NCBI GenBank assembly: GCA_035460165.1
Contig: DATHWW010000023.1
Coordinates: 1 to 64,000 of the forward strand
Direction: 5' to 3'
Source of the DNA: MM2 sp035460165
Lineage (GTDB): Bacteria > Pseudomonadota > Gammaproteobacteria > Burkholderiales > Methylophilaceae
Length of the DNA stretch: 64,000 nucleotides
Position 1 is the stretch's first letter, and every line of letters begins with the position of its first letter. Positions 17,775 to 26,415 of the stretch are shown piece after piece. The notes beneath the pieces are model-generated. The model did not search any database. It worked only from the letters and a program-made list of their open reading frames with translations, and was not told the DNA's origin. The translations under genes were made by a program, and so were the position numbers.

Positions 17775-20700
17775 ATGAGTCCGATTGAAAAAAGCGCTGC
17801 GGTTGCCCGCGAGCTCGGCATCGATGCCGAGGAGATCGCCCGGCGCAAACATTTTCTCGAGTTCGGCGAAATCGATGCCGAGTTGCTGAAGCGCCTGCAG
17901 TCGGTGCAGGACGATTACGAAGAAGACATCGCCGCTGCATTTTTCAATCATCTTCTCGGTTTCTCCCAAGTCCGCGATCTGGTGCCGGACGAGGATACGC
18001 TGGCTCGCCTCAGAAGTACCCTGTCTACCTACTTTCGCGGGCTGACGGCCGGCGAATACGATAACGACTACGTTAACAAGCGGCTGCATGTGGGTGTCGT
18101 TCACAAGCACGTCGGACTCGATCCGAAGTGGTATCTGGGCGCTTATCGCAAGTACCTGTCCGATTTCCTGTTTCATCTCTGGAAAATCTACGGCGACGAT
18201 CACGAGCAATTCCTGAAGACCTTCGACGCATTATTGAAAATCGTGCTGTTCGATATCGGGTTGGCCATCGACACCTATCACCATGCCGATAAACAGGAAG
18301 TGCTGCAATTCGAACGACGCCTCCAGGAATTGCTGGACGGCATCGATGCCATCGTGTGGGAAGCGGATACCGGCATGGGCTTTACCTTCGTCAGTCACCA
18401 GGCGCAGAGGATGCTGGGTTACTCTCTGGCGCGCTGGACGCAGGAGCCGGATTTCTGGCGCGAGATCATCCTGCCGGACGACCGCGAATCGGCTGTCGGT
18501 GAGCTTCTTGAGCAACTCAAAGACGGGCAAGGGCGCGATATGGAATATCGTGTCCGCACGGCAGCGGGCAAGGTAGTCTGGATACACGGGCGAGTCAGTG
18601 TAGTGCGCGACAAGGACGGACGTATCACCGGCCTACGCGGCCTGATGGTGGATATCACCGCTATCAAGGAAGCCGAGAGGAAGCTCGTGCAATTGGCCTC
18701 CTACGACGAACTGACCGGCCTGCCGAATCGCAGCCTGTTGCAGGATCGCCTGCGCCAGGCCATGGCGCAGGCGGATCGCAGCGGTGGCATGGTGGCTTTG
18801 CTGTTCCTCGATCTCGATCGTTTCAAGACCATCAACGACAGCCTCGGGCACGATGTCGGCGATGGTGTGCTGCAAACCGCCGCCGGGCGTTTGATCGGCG
18901 TCGTCCAGGAAGTCGATACGGTGGCGCGTTCCGGCGGCGACGAATTCATGATCATGCTGTCCGATGTCGATCGAATAGAGGAGATCACGCTGGTAGCGCA
19001 AAATGCCATCGAAGCGCTGGCGCAACCATTTACCGTCGGCGAGCACGAGCTCTTCATGACAGCCAGTATCGGCATCAGTGTCTACCCGCGCGACGGCACG
19101 GACGTGCAAACCCTGCTGAAGGATGCGGATGCCGCGATGTACCGCGCCAAGGAAGGCGGAAAAAACCGTTTCGAATTCTTTACCACGGAGATGAACGCGG
19201 CGGCGGTGCACCAGTTGCAATTTGAAAACATGCTGCGGCAGGCGCTGGCGCGCAAGGAATTTGTGCTGTATTACCAGCCGCAGGCGGATGTCGATACCGG
19301 TCAGCTCGTCGGTGTCGAAGCGCTGGTGCGATGGCAGCACCCCGAGCTGGGCATGGTGCCTCCTGTCCAGTTTATTCCGCTGATGGAAGAGACCGGGCTG
19401 ATCGTGCCGCTGGGCGAATGGATACTGGAAACGGCCTGTCGCCAGGCGGTGGCGTGGCGCGCCGCCGGATTGCCGGAGCTGCGCATGGCAGTCAATGTAT
19501 CGGTCAGGCAGTTCTCGCAAACCGATCTTCCCCAAATCGTCGAGCGCATCCTGCGCGAAACTGGGCTGTCGTCTTCCATGCTCAAGCTGGAACTGACCGA
19601 AAGCCTGTTCATGCAGGAAACCGAAGTGGTCGCCGAGGTGATTCAGGCGTTGCGCAAATTGGGGGTCCGGCTTTCAGTGGACGATTTCGGTACCGGCTAT
19701 TCATCGCTTTCCTACCTGCGCCGCTTCCCCGTCACTTCCGTCAAGATCGACCAGTCCTTTGTGCGCAGCATCAATACCGACCCGGCTTCGGCGGCACTTG
19801 TCCGCTCGATTATCGGCATGGCCCACGAGCTGCGGCTACGCGTGATTGCGGAGGGGGTCGAGACCGAAGGGCAGCTGCATTTTCTGGCCAGCCATCGTTG
19901 TGACGAGATACAGGGTTATCTGCTAGGCCGGCCCATGCCGGAGGATGAGTGTGCCGCTTTTATCCAGGGTTTCGTGGGCTTGCCGACCGCGGCGGCGCGA
20001 GTGCAACCGCAGGAGCGCGTCCTGTTGCTGGTGGACGACGAGCCGAATATCTCGATGTCGCTCAAGCGGCTGCTGCGGGCGGACGGCTATCGCATTCTTG
20101 TCGCTACCAGCGGCAAGGAGGGCCTGGAAATGCTTGCCGACAATCCGGTCGGCGTGATCATTTCAGATCAACGCATGCCGGAAATGGCCGGGGTCGAGTT
20201 TCTCGGTCAGGTGAAGGACATCTACCCGAACACGATACGCATCGTGCTGTCCGGCTATACCGAATTGAAGTCGGTCACGGACGCGATCAATGAAGGCGCG
20301 ATCTACAAGTTCCTGACCAAGCCGTGGGATGACGACCAGTTGCGCGAACAGGTGCGCGAAGCTTTCCAGCACTATGAGCTGATGCAGGAAAACATCCGTT
20401 TGGCGCGGGAGCTGGAACGCGCCAATGGCGAGCTTTCGGAAATCAATCGCGGTCTTGAAATGCGCGTGGCGGAAAAGACCGAGAGCCTGAGTCACAACAT
20501 CGGTGTGTTGCAGGTATCGCAGGAGATTCTGGAGCATCTTCCGGCGGGGGTGGTCGGTATCGACGACGAAGGGCTGGTCGTCATCGCCAACCGTCAGGCC
20601 GACAGTTTGCTAACGGGGAATGGGAACGGTTCCCTGCTGGGTTCAGATGCGCGCGACTGCCTGCCGGAAGAATTGCTGGCACTGGCCGATGAGGCTGCCG

Positions 20701-20813
20701 AAGAGTCGCGCACGGTTGTGCTGACCGATGGTCGCCGCTTCCATGTGATTAGCCATCGCATGGGCGATATGTGCAAGGCCCAAGGTTGCATTCTGGTGTT
20801 TTCGCCGGTTTAG
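17775..20813 (+). CDS. Globin-coupled PAS-GGDEF-EAL-REC-PAS signalling protein
   Basis: A 1012-residue multi-domain protein. Residues about 10-175 are a sensor globin with the GCS pattern VGVVHKHVGL, where His110 is the expected proximal heme ligand, then WYLGAY. PAS spans about 185-300. The GGDEF domain is intact (SGGDEF near 387) but the inhibitory I-site reads QEVD rather than RxxD. The EAL domain is intact (VEALVRW near 515, later NVSVRQ, LTES and VDDFGTGYSS). A receiver follows (VDDEPN near 750, ISDQRMPEM, LTKPWDD), then a coiled coil and a small C-terminal PAS-like domain (about 920-1012). Oxygen-responsive control of c-di-GMP with phosphorylation input is inferred. Net direction, synthesis or hydrolysis, cannot be read from sequence. 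Confidence 0.9.
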   Translation: MSPIEKSAAVARELGIDAEEIARRKHFLEFGEIDAELLKRLQSVQDDYEEDIAAAFFNHLLGFSQVRDLVPDEDTLARLRSTLSTYFRGLTAGEYDNDYVNKRLHVGVVHKHVGLDPKWYLGAYRKYLSDFLFHLWKIYGDDHEQFLKTFDALLKIVLFDIGLAIDTYHHADKQEVLQFERRLQELLDGIDAIVWEADTGMGFTFVSHQAQRMLGYSLARWTQEPDFWREIILPDDRESAVGELLEQLKDGQGRDMEYRVRTAAGKVVWIHGRVSVVRDKDGRITGLRGLMVDITAIKEAERKLVQLASYDELTGLPNRSLLQDRLRQAMAQADRSGGMVALLFLDLDRFKTINDSLGHDVGDGVLQTAAGRLIGVVQEVDTVARSGGDEFMIMLSDVDRIEEITLVAQNAIEALAQPFTVGEHELFMTASIGISVYPRDGTDVQTLLKDADAAMYRAKEGGKNRFEFFTTEMNAAAVHQLQFENMLRQALARKEFVLYYQPQADVDTGQLVGVEALVRWQHPELGMVPPVQFIPLMEETGLIVPLGEWILETACRQAVAWRAAGLPELRMAVNVSVRQFSQTDLPQIVERILRETGLSSSMLKLELTESLFMQETEVVAEVIQALRKLGVRLSVDDFGTGYSSLSYLRRFPVTSVKIDQSFVRSINTDPASAALVRSIIGMAHELRLRVIAEGVETEGQLHFLASHRCDEIQGYLLGRPMPEDECAAFIQGFVGLPTAAARVQPQERVLLLVDDEPNISMSLKRLLRADGYRILVATSGKEGLEMLADNPVGVIISDQRMPEMAGVEFLGQVKDIYPNTIRIVLSGYTELKSVTDAINEGAIYKFLTKPWDDDQLREQVREAFQHYELMQENIRLARELERANGELSEINRGLEMRVAEKTESLSHNIGVLQVSQEILEHLPAGVVGIDDEGLVVIANRQADSLLTGNGNGSLLGSDARDCLPEELLALADEAAEESRTVVLTDGRRFHVISHRMGDMCKAQGCILVFSPV

Positions 20814-20867
20814 GAGGTGGTTCGGGAGTTTGTGCAGCCGATGCAGCTTAACGATAAGGAGTCATTC

Positions 20868-21710
20868 ATGAGTCCGGATCAGCAAACGTCTGTTGCCAGC
20901 GTATTGGATCATGCGCAGAAGTTGCCGTCCTTGCCCAGCCTCGTGATGGAGATTCTGGAGAGCTTCGATAACGAGCGCATGGACGTTTCCACGCTGGCCA
21001 AGAAAATCGCCAATGACCAGGCGCTGGTGTCGCGTGTAATGCGCGTGGCCAATTCTGCGTTTTTCGGTCTGTCAGGCCAGGTCGGAACGATTTTCGAAGC
21101 GATTTCGGTGCTGGGATTCAACAATCTGCGCGGGCTGGTGACGGCGGCGGCCATTATCAATGCTTCGCCCAAAAATCTCGGCCAGTTCGACTTGGCTGCT
21201 TTCTGGCGCCACGGCATCTGCACCGCGGCATGCGCCAAGGCGCTGGCGAAGAGGTTGGGGCTGAATCCGGAAATCGCATTCACGGCGGGCGTGCTGCACG
21301 ATATCGGAAAGCTGATCATCGCGATGGAGCATCCCTCTGCCGCCCGGCCGGCAGATGCGGGCAGCGATGAGCAATCCCTGGCAGCGGAACGCAATTTGAT
21401 TGGCTATGACCACGCGGCTCTGGGCGGCGAACTGGCCAAACGCTGGAAATTCCCGCAGGCGATCCGCGACGCCATCCGCCTGCACCATAGCCCGCAGGAT
21501 GCGAGCGCCAGCGGCGGCTTGTCGGATGTGGTGTATGTGGCCAACCTGTTTGCGCACGCCCTGGATCAGGGGGAGATACGCGAGGAGAAATACAGCGCAC
21601 TGTCTTCCGAGACCTATGCCCGTCTCCGGCTGGATCCGGCGGAGTTGCCGGCCCTGGCGCAGACGGCGCAGCAATTGTATGCGGGTTCTATTCAGCTCGT
21701 CGGTGAGTAA
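20868..21710 (+). CDS. HDOD domain signalling protein
   Basis: HDOD is a non-catalytic relative of the HD phosphohydrolase fold found in many signalling loci. I choose the ATG at 20868 because AAGGAG lies 6 bases upstream; the frame runs on to 20817 without a good site. The 280-residue product shows LPSLPSLVMEILE at the start and the characteristic LVSRVMRVANSAFFG and ISVLGFNNLR segments. A C-terminal LHDIGKLI keeps the HD pair, but the other metal ligands expected of an active HD-GYP hydrolase are not evident. It follows the globin-coupled protein by 54 bases and is probably co-transcribed. A 267-bp structured element begins immediately after its stop. Confidence 0.88.
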   Translation: MSPDQQTSVASVLDHAQKLPSLPSLVMEILESFDNERMDVSTLAKKIANDQALVSRVMRVANSAFFGLSGQVGTIFEAISVLGFNNLRGLVTAAAIINASPKNLGQFDLAAFWRHGICTAACAKALAKRLGLNPEIAFTAGVLHDIGKLIIAMEHPSAARPADAGSDEQSLAAERNLIGYDHAALGGELAKRWKFPQAIRDAIRLHHSPQDASASGGLSDVVYVANLFAHALDQGEIREEKYSALSSETYARLRLDPAELPALAQTAQQLYAGSIQLVGE

Positions 21711-21977
21711 GAGCCTGTTTCAGTAGTATTCATCCGCCGCGTTGAGTCCGGGCCTGGATGGATGCAAGGCGCAGCGCGCGGCCAATGGTTGTTCCATTGG
21801 CAAGCGGTGCAACGTCGCAGACGCCGGGCCCGGACTCAACCCGCAGGGCCGGCTGACTGCGAGCGCATTGCCGCGTTGCGGGCTGCTTGTGGAGAATGAC
21901 TACACTGCCCAGCCCGCGCCTTGCACTGCATCTCGCAGTCAGTCGGCGCGGGGGATGAATGCTACTGAAATAGGCTC
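21711..21977. repeat. 267-bp structured intergenic element, copy 2
   Basis: It has the same length and end motifs as the copy at 4200-4466 and aligns at a constant offset of 17511 at both ends. The core 21757-21824 matches 4246-4313 at 62 of 68 bases by eye. Stem arms differ but remain paired: 21741-21757 with 21824-21840, hairpin 21781-21788 with 21794-21801 and 21848-21863 with 21932-21947. The terminal arms (21711-21742 with 21946-21977) pair at about 29 of 32 positions. It begins directly after the HDOD stop and ends 18 bases before the histidine kinase start. Confidence 0.85.
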
Positions 21978-21995
21978 TAAGCAAAAGGAAACGTC

Positions 21996-23801
21996 ATGGA
22001 AAAAGAAAAGCAGCTTACCTGGCTTTACGAACTCTACCTTCTGGGCCAGTCGCAGCTATTGCGCGAAACGCCGGCCATCGTGCAGCAGCAGATACTCCAG
22101 CACATCATCCGCGGCTTCAGCGCGGAAACCGGTTCATTGGCTTTGTGCGTCGCGGAGGATTGCCAGGAGATGACCATCGTCGCCGGTACCGGTTTGCCGG
22201 AGAACACCGTCGGCAGCAGTGTGAACTGTGAGGAAAGCCTGCTGGGCTGGGTGATGCGGCACGGCGAACCGGTGCTGCTGACCGGCGATGCGTCGCATGA
22301 TGCGCGCTTCAGCAATCTCAAGCTTTATCATCACAAGGGCCGGATCGGCTGTTCGATGTGCTGGCCGCTCAAGCTTGAGAAGCGCATGTTGGGGGCGCTT
22401 TGCGTCAACCGGGCGGAAGGCAGTGATCTGTTTACCCAGGCCGATCTCGAACAGGGCACCTTGCTGGTGAACCTGATCTCCATCGTCATCGAAAACATGA
22501 AACTGCATATCGCCCAGCAGGGAGCCCATCGGCTGGCACTGCAGTCGCGCGAGTACCTGGAGCAGATACTCAATGCGCTCGATAACGTGGTCTGGTCGAT
22601 TACACCGGATACGTTCGAAACGCTGTTTCTCAACCCTGCGGCGGAAAAAGTCTATGGCCGACCCATCGCCGAGTTCATGGCCGATTCTAACCTGTGGTTC
22701 CAGACGGTGCACCCCGACGACCGCAAGCGTGTTGGCGCCTGCCTGCCCGACATTCTCGAAAAGGGCGTGCTGGATATCGAATATCGCATCGTGCGTCCGG
22801 ACGGCGAAATCCGCTGGATACACGATCATATCCACGCCATTTTCGACGACAACGGCAAGGCGGTGAGCTTGAACGGGCTGGGCACGGACATCACGCAGAG
22901 CCGCGAGGCCGAAATCAAGCTGAAGAAAAGCCACGCGGACTTGCAGGACGCCTACGCCAAGCTGCAGGACATCCAGAGCCAGCTGCTGCAATCGGAAAAA
23001 ATGGCGTCCATCGGCCAACTGGCGGCGGGTGTGGCGCATGAGATCAACAATCCCATCGGCTATGTCTATTCCAACCTCGGCTCGCTGCAGAAATACCTGG
23101 ACGATGTGTTTTCTGTGTTGGATGCCTACGAAAAGTTCGAGCCCCTGCTGGCGTCGCATGCAGAGGCGATAAGCGTCGTGCGCGCGATCAAGCAGAAGGC
23201 CGACCTCGAATTCCTGCGCGAGGACGTGGCGGCGCTGATGGGCGAGAGCCGCGAGGGCATCACGCGGGTGAAGAAGATCGTGCAGGATCTCAAGGACTTC
23301 TCGCATGTCGGGTCGGAGGAAGAGTGGCAGCAGGCGGATTTGCGCCATGGCATCGACAGCACGCTCAACATCGTCAACAACGAGATCAAATACAAGGCGG
23401 AAGTCAAAAAGGAATACGGCGACATTCCCTATGTCGAATGCCTGCCGCCGCAGCTCAACCAGGTATTCATGAACCTGCTGGTGAACGCGGCGCACGCCAT
23501 CGAGGAGCGCGGCACCATCCTCATCCGCACCGGGGCTGAAAACGGGCTGGTGTGGGTGGAGGTCTCGGATACCGGCAAGGGCATCTCGCCGGAAAACCTC
23601 TCCCGCATCTTCGACCCGTTCTTTACTACCAAGCCGGTAGGCACCGGCACCGGGTTGGGGCTATCCGTTTCCTACAGCATCATCCAAAAGCACCACGGCA
23701 GCATCAATGTTGCCAGCGAAGTCGGCAAGGGCACAACGTTCCGCATCGCGCTGCCGGTCAAGCAGCCGGAACCAGGACCCGAAACAAAAACCATGCATTG
23801 A
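21996..23801 (+). CDS. GAF-PAS sensor histidine kinase
   Basis: A soluble 601-residue kinase with no membrane helix. It has GAF (about 25-170), PAS/PAC (about 185-300 with VHPDDRKRVG and GTDITQSREAE), a coiled coil, HisKA with the phosphoacceptor His in AAGVAHEINNPIG (about 350) and HATPase_c. N box NLLVNAAHAI, G1 box DTGKGISPENL and G2 box GTGTGLGLSV are present. It lacks a receiver of its own; the next three genes carry or consist of receivers, so phosphotransfer to the REC-HD-GYP protein and to the lone receiver is likely. The GAF and PAS ligands are unknown. Confidence 0.9.
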   Translation: MEKEKQLTWLYELYLLGQSQLLRETPAIVQQQILQHIIRGFSAETGSLALCVAEDCQEMTIVAGTGLPENTVGSSVNCEESLLGWVMRHGEPVLLTGDASHDARFSNLKLYHHKGRIGCSMCWPLKLEKRMLGALCVNRAEGSDLFTQADLEQGTLLVNLISIVIENMKLHIAQQGAHRLALQSREYLEQILNALDNVVWSITPDTFETLFLNPAAEKVYGRPIAEFMADSNLWFQTVHPDDRKRVGACLPDILEKGVLDIEYRIVRPDGEIRWIHDHIHAIFDDNGKAVSLNGLGTDITQSREAEIKLKKSHADLQDAYAKLQDIQSQLLQSEKMASIGQLAAGVAHEINNPIGYVYSNLGSLQKYLDDVFSVLDAYEKFEPLLASHAEAISVVRAIKQKADLEFLREDVAALMGESREGITRVKKIVQDLKDFSHVGSEEEWQQADLRHGIDSTLNIVNNEIKYKAEVKKEYGDIPYVECLPPQLNQVFMNLLVNAAHAIEERGTILIRTGAENGLVWVEVSDTGKGISPENLSRIFDPFFTTKPVGTGTGLGLSVSYSIIQKHHGSINVASEVGKGTTFRIALPVKQPEPGPETKTMH

Positions 23802-23811
23802 GGAACTGAAC

Positions 23812-25143
23812 GTGAATACCGTCATGACTGCCGAATATCCGCAACAGGAACTGCAAGCAACCCTGCTTTTCGTCGACGACGAGTCGAATATCCTGGCGTC
23901 ATTGCGTCGCCTGTTCCGCCCGCTGGGCTATCGCATACTCATCGCCGAGAGCGGGGCGCAAGGGCTGGCAATATTCGATAGCGAAACCATAGACCTGGTG
24001 ATTTCCGACATGCGCATGCCGGAGATGGACGGCGCGCAATTCCTGGAGCAGGTGCGGCTCAAGTCACCCGACACCATACGCATCCTGCTCACCGGCTACG
24101 CCGATATTTCCTCGACGATAGATGCCATCAACAAAGGGCAGGTCTACCGCTACATCGCCAAGCCGTGGGAGGACAACGACATCTGCCTCACAGTGCGCCA
24201 CGCCCTGGAGCAGAAGATGCTGGCGCGCGAAAAGGAACGCCTGGAAGCGCTGACGCTCAAGCAGAACGAGGAGCTCAAGGACCTCAACGCCAACCTGGAG
24301 GAAAAGGTCAAGGCGCGTACCGAGGAGGTGCGGCAGACCATGGGCTTTCTCGAGGTTGCACACGAAAAGCTGAAGAAGAGCTTCCTGACATCGATCCGCG
24401 TGTTTGCCAACCTGATGGAGTTGCGCGAGGGCGAGATGACCGGCCATTCGCGCCGGGTGGCCGACCTGGCGCGCAAGCTGGCGCTGAAGATGGGCATGAG
24501 CGAGGTCGAGGCGCAGGAGGTGATGGTGGCCGCGCTGCTGCACGATATCGGCAAGATCGGCCTGCCCGACAAGCTGCTGCACAAGCCGTTCACTATGCTG
24601 GACGAGGAGGAACGAACCGCGGTGGTCAAGCATCCGGTGGTCGGGCAGACCGCGCTGATGGCGCTGGAGCAGTTGCACGGCGCGGCCAAGCTGATCCGCA
24701 GTCATCATGAGCGTTTCGACGGCCTGGGCTTTCCGGATCATCTGGCCGGATTGGCGATCCCGCTCGGTGCGCGCGTGCTGGCGGTAGCCAACGAGTACGA
24801 CGCGGTGCAGCTCGGGCACGTGATGAGCAAGCGCCTGAATGCGCAGGATGCGCTGGTTTTCATCCGCGAGGGGCGCGGCAAGCGCTATGACCCGCAGGTC
24901 GTCGATGCCTTCATTGCGATAATGGGCGGCGACGGCGAGGGCGCCGCCAAGGGGGGCGAAATTGTGTTGCCGGTCGGCGATCTCAAGTCCGGCATGGTGC
25001 TGGCGCGCGATTTGATAACGCGGGACGGTATGCTGCTGCTGGCCAGGGATTATGTTCTGGACGAGCCGCTGGTGGATCAACTGAAAAGCTACGAGCGCAC
25101 GGAGGGACATACGATGACCGTGCACGTCAAAGTGAGGGGATAG
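23812..25143 (+). CDS. RpfG-like response regulator with HD-GYP domain
   Basis: HD-GYP proteins hydrolyse c-di-GMP. The GTG at 23812 has GAGG 8 bases upstream; an upstream frame to 23707 overlaps the kinase gene and is unlikely. The 443-residue product has REC (VDDESN, VISDMRMPEM, IAKPWED), a coiled coil (about 130-195) and HD-GYP (about 200-370) with GHSRRV, LLHDIGKIG, VKHPVVG and SHHERFDGLGFP. The GYP reads GFP, and the usual VADxxDA metal-ligand segment reads VANEYDA, an Asp to Asn change that may weaken or abolish activity. A C-terminal segment of about 75 residues follows. Its stop is 2 bases before the next start, so the genes form one operon. Confidence 0.88.
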   Translation: MNTVMTAEYPQQELQATLLFVDDESNILASLRRLFRPLGYRILIAESGAQGLAIFDSETIDLVISDMRMPEMDGAQFLEQVRLKSPDTIRILLTGYADISSTIDAINKGQVYRYIAKPWEDNDICLTVRHALEQKMLAREKERLEALTLKQNEELKDLNANLEEKVKARTEEVRQTMGFLEVAHEKLKKSFLTSIRVFANLMELREGEMTGHSRRVADLARKLALKMGMSEVEAQEVMVAALLHDIGKIGLPDKLLHKPFTMLDEEERTAVVKHPVVGQTALMALEQLHGAAKLIRSHHERFDGLGFPDHLAGLAIPLGARVLAVANEYDAVQLGHVMSKRLNAQDALVFIREGRGKRYDPQVVDAFIAIMGGDGEGAAKGGEIVLPVGDLKSGMVLARDLITRDGMLLLARDYVLDEPLVDQLKSYERTEGHTMTVHVKVRG

Positions 25144-25145
25144 CC

Positions 25146-25727
25146 ATGACACGCATCATGCTGGTGGACGACGAGGAAAACATACTCCGGGCATTGCGCC
25201 GCATACTCGGTTCGCCGGATGCGTGGTGCGGCGACCGGGCGGCATTGGATCCCGACGCAGCGGATGCGCCGCGCAATGCAGTGGAAATCTTCACCTCGCC
25301 CAAGGCGGCGCTGGCGCGAGCGGGCGAGGGCGTGGCCTTCGATGTCGTGATCTCGGATTACCGTATGCCGGAAATGGACGGCGTGGCCTTTCTCAAGGCA
25401 TTGCGTGCAATTCAGCCGAATGCGGTGCGCATCATTCTCAGCGGCTATGCCGATATGCAGGCCCTGATAGGCGCGATCAACGAGGCGAAAATCCACCGCT
25501 TCATCTGCAAGCCGTGGGACGACTACACGCTGTGCGCCGACATCCGCCAACTTTTCCAGTTGCACAATCTGCAGGTCGAAAATCAGCGACTCGCGGACGA
25601 GGTGCGCCACCAGCAGGGTGTCATCTCCCGGCAGGAGTTGGAGCTACGCAGGCTGGAGGCCGAGACTCCGGGCATCACCAAGGTGAAGCGCACCTCCGAC
25701 GGCGGAATACTGCTGGACGATGATTGA
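25146..25727 (+). CDS. Stand-alone receiver-domain protein with C-terminal coiled coil
   Basis: A 193-residue protein that is nearly all receiver: VDDEEN acid pocket, phosphoacceptor in VISDYRMPEM and ICKPWDD with the conserved Lys. A roughly 20-residue insertion (about 24-45, rich in Asp and Ala) after the first helix is unusual. The C-terminus (about 145-193) is a short charged coiled coil with no DNA-binding or enzyme domain. It is closely similar to the other receivers of this cluster. A role as a phosphate shuttle or as a regulator of the adjacent MglA-like GTPase is plausible by context only. Confidence 0.85.
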   Translation: MTRIMLVDDEENILRALRRILGSPDAWCGDRAALDPDAADAPRNAVEIFTSPKAALARAGEGVAFDVVISDYRMPEMDGVAFLKALRAIQPNAVRIILSGYADMQALIGAINEAKIHRFICKPWDDYTLCADIRQLFQLHNLQVENQRLADEVRHQQGVISRQELELRRLEAETPGITKVKRTSDGGILLDDD

Positions 25728-25760
25728 AAGCCCAAGAACTCAAACAAGGTTTTTAAAACC

Positions 25761-26405
25761 ATGGCCGACTACGACGAAGATGCCAACCGCCTGACCATCA
25801 AGCTGGTGTATTACGGCCCGGCGATGAGCGGCAAGACCACCAACCTGATGCAGCTGCACGAGCAGTTGCGACCGGACATGAAGGGCGAGCTGATGACGCT
25901 GGAAACGCAAGGCGACCGCACCTTGTTTTTCGATCTGCTGCCGCTCGGCTTCCGCGCGCCTTCCGGCTTGCTGGTCAAGTTCAAGCTGTTCACCGTGCCC
26001 GGCCAGGTGGCGCACGACGGCACGCGCAAGGCCGTACTGTCGCGCGCCGACGGCGTGGTGTTCGTTGCCGATTCGCAGCGCAACCAGGTGCTGAACAATG
26101 CCGAGTCGTTCGAAAATCTCGCGGAGAACGCCGCACGTGTCGGGTTGGATTTCGACGCCATGCCGCTGGTGGTGCAATTCAACAAGCGCGATTTGCCGGA
26201 CATTCTCAGCGAAGAAGAGATTGCCGAGCGCTGGCAAGGCGCGGAATGGCCGCTGGTGTTCGCGTCGGCATTGTCCGGAGAGGGAGTGGGCGAAACCTTT
26301 CGCCAGTTGCTGGAGCCGGTCTATCGGCACATGAACCGGGAGTACCAAATGGATGAAAGGCATGGTCTCGATGCGGCCGGCTTCATTCGGGGCATGGGGA
26401 TCTAG
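25761..26405 (+). CDS. MglA-like Ras-superfamily small GTPase
   Basis: MglA-type GTPases set cell polarity and control type IV pili or gliding motors in Myxococcus and relatives. The 214-residue product has the P-loop GPAMSGKTTN, the MglA-type segment TLETQGDRTLFFD, a switch region VPGQVAHDGTRKAV, VVFVADSQ and the base-recognition motif NKRDLP. Length and motifs fit the MglA family rather than Era or Obe-like GTPases. The C-terminus (about 190-214) extends past the fold. It sits 33 bases after the lone receiver and 10 bases before the next kinase. No separate MglB-like (roadblock) partner is seen in the window. Confidence 0.87.
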   Translation: MADYDEDANRLTIKLVYYGPAMSGKTTNLMQLHEQLRPDMKGELMTLETQGDRTLFFDLLPLGFRAPSGLLVKFKLFTVPGQVAHDGTRKAVLSRADGVVFVADSQRNQVLNNAESFENLAENAARVGLDFDAMPLVVQFNKRDLPDILSEEEIAERWQGAEWPLVFASALSGEGVGETFRQLLEPVYRHMNREYQMDERHGLDAAGFIRGMGI

Positions 26406-26415
26406 GGCCGCCGAT

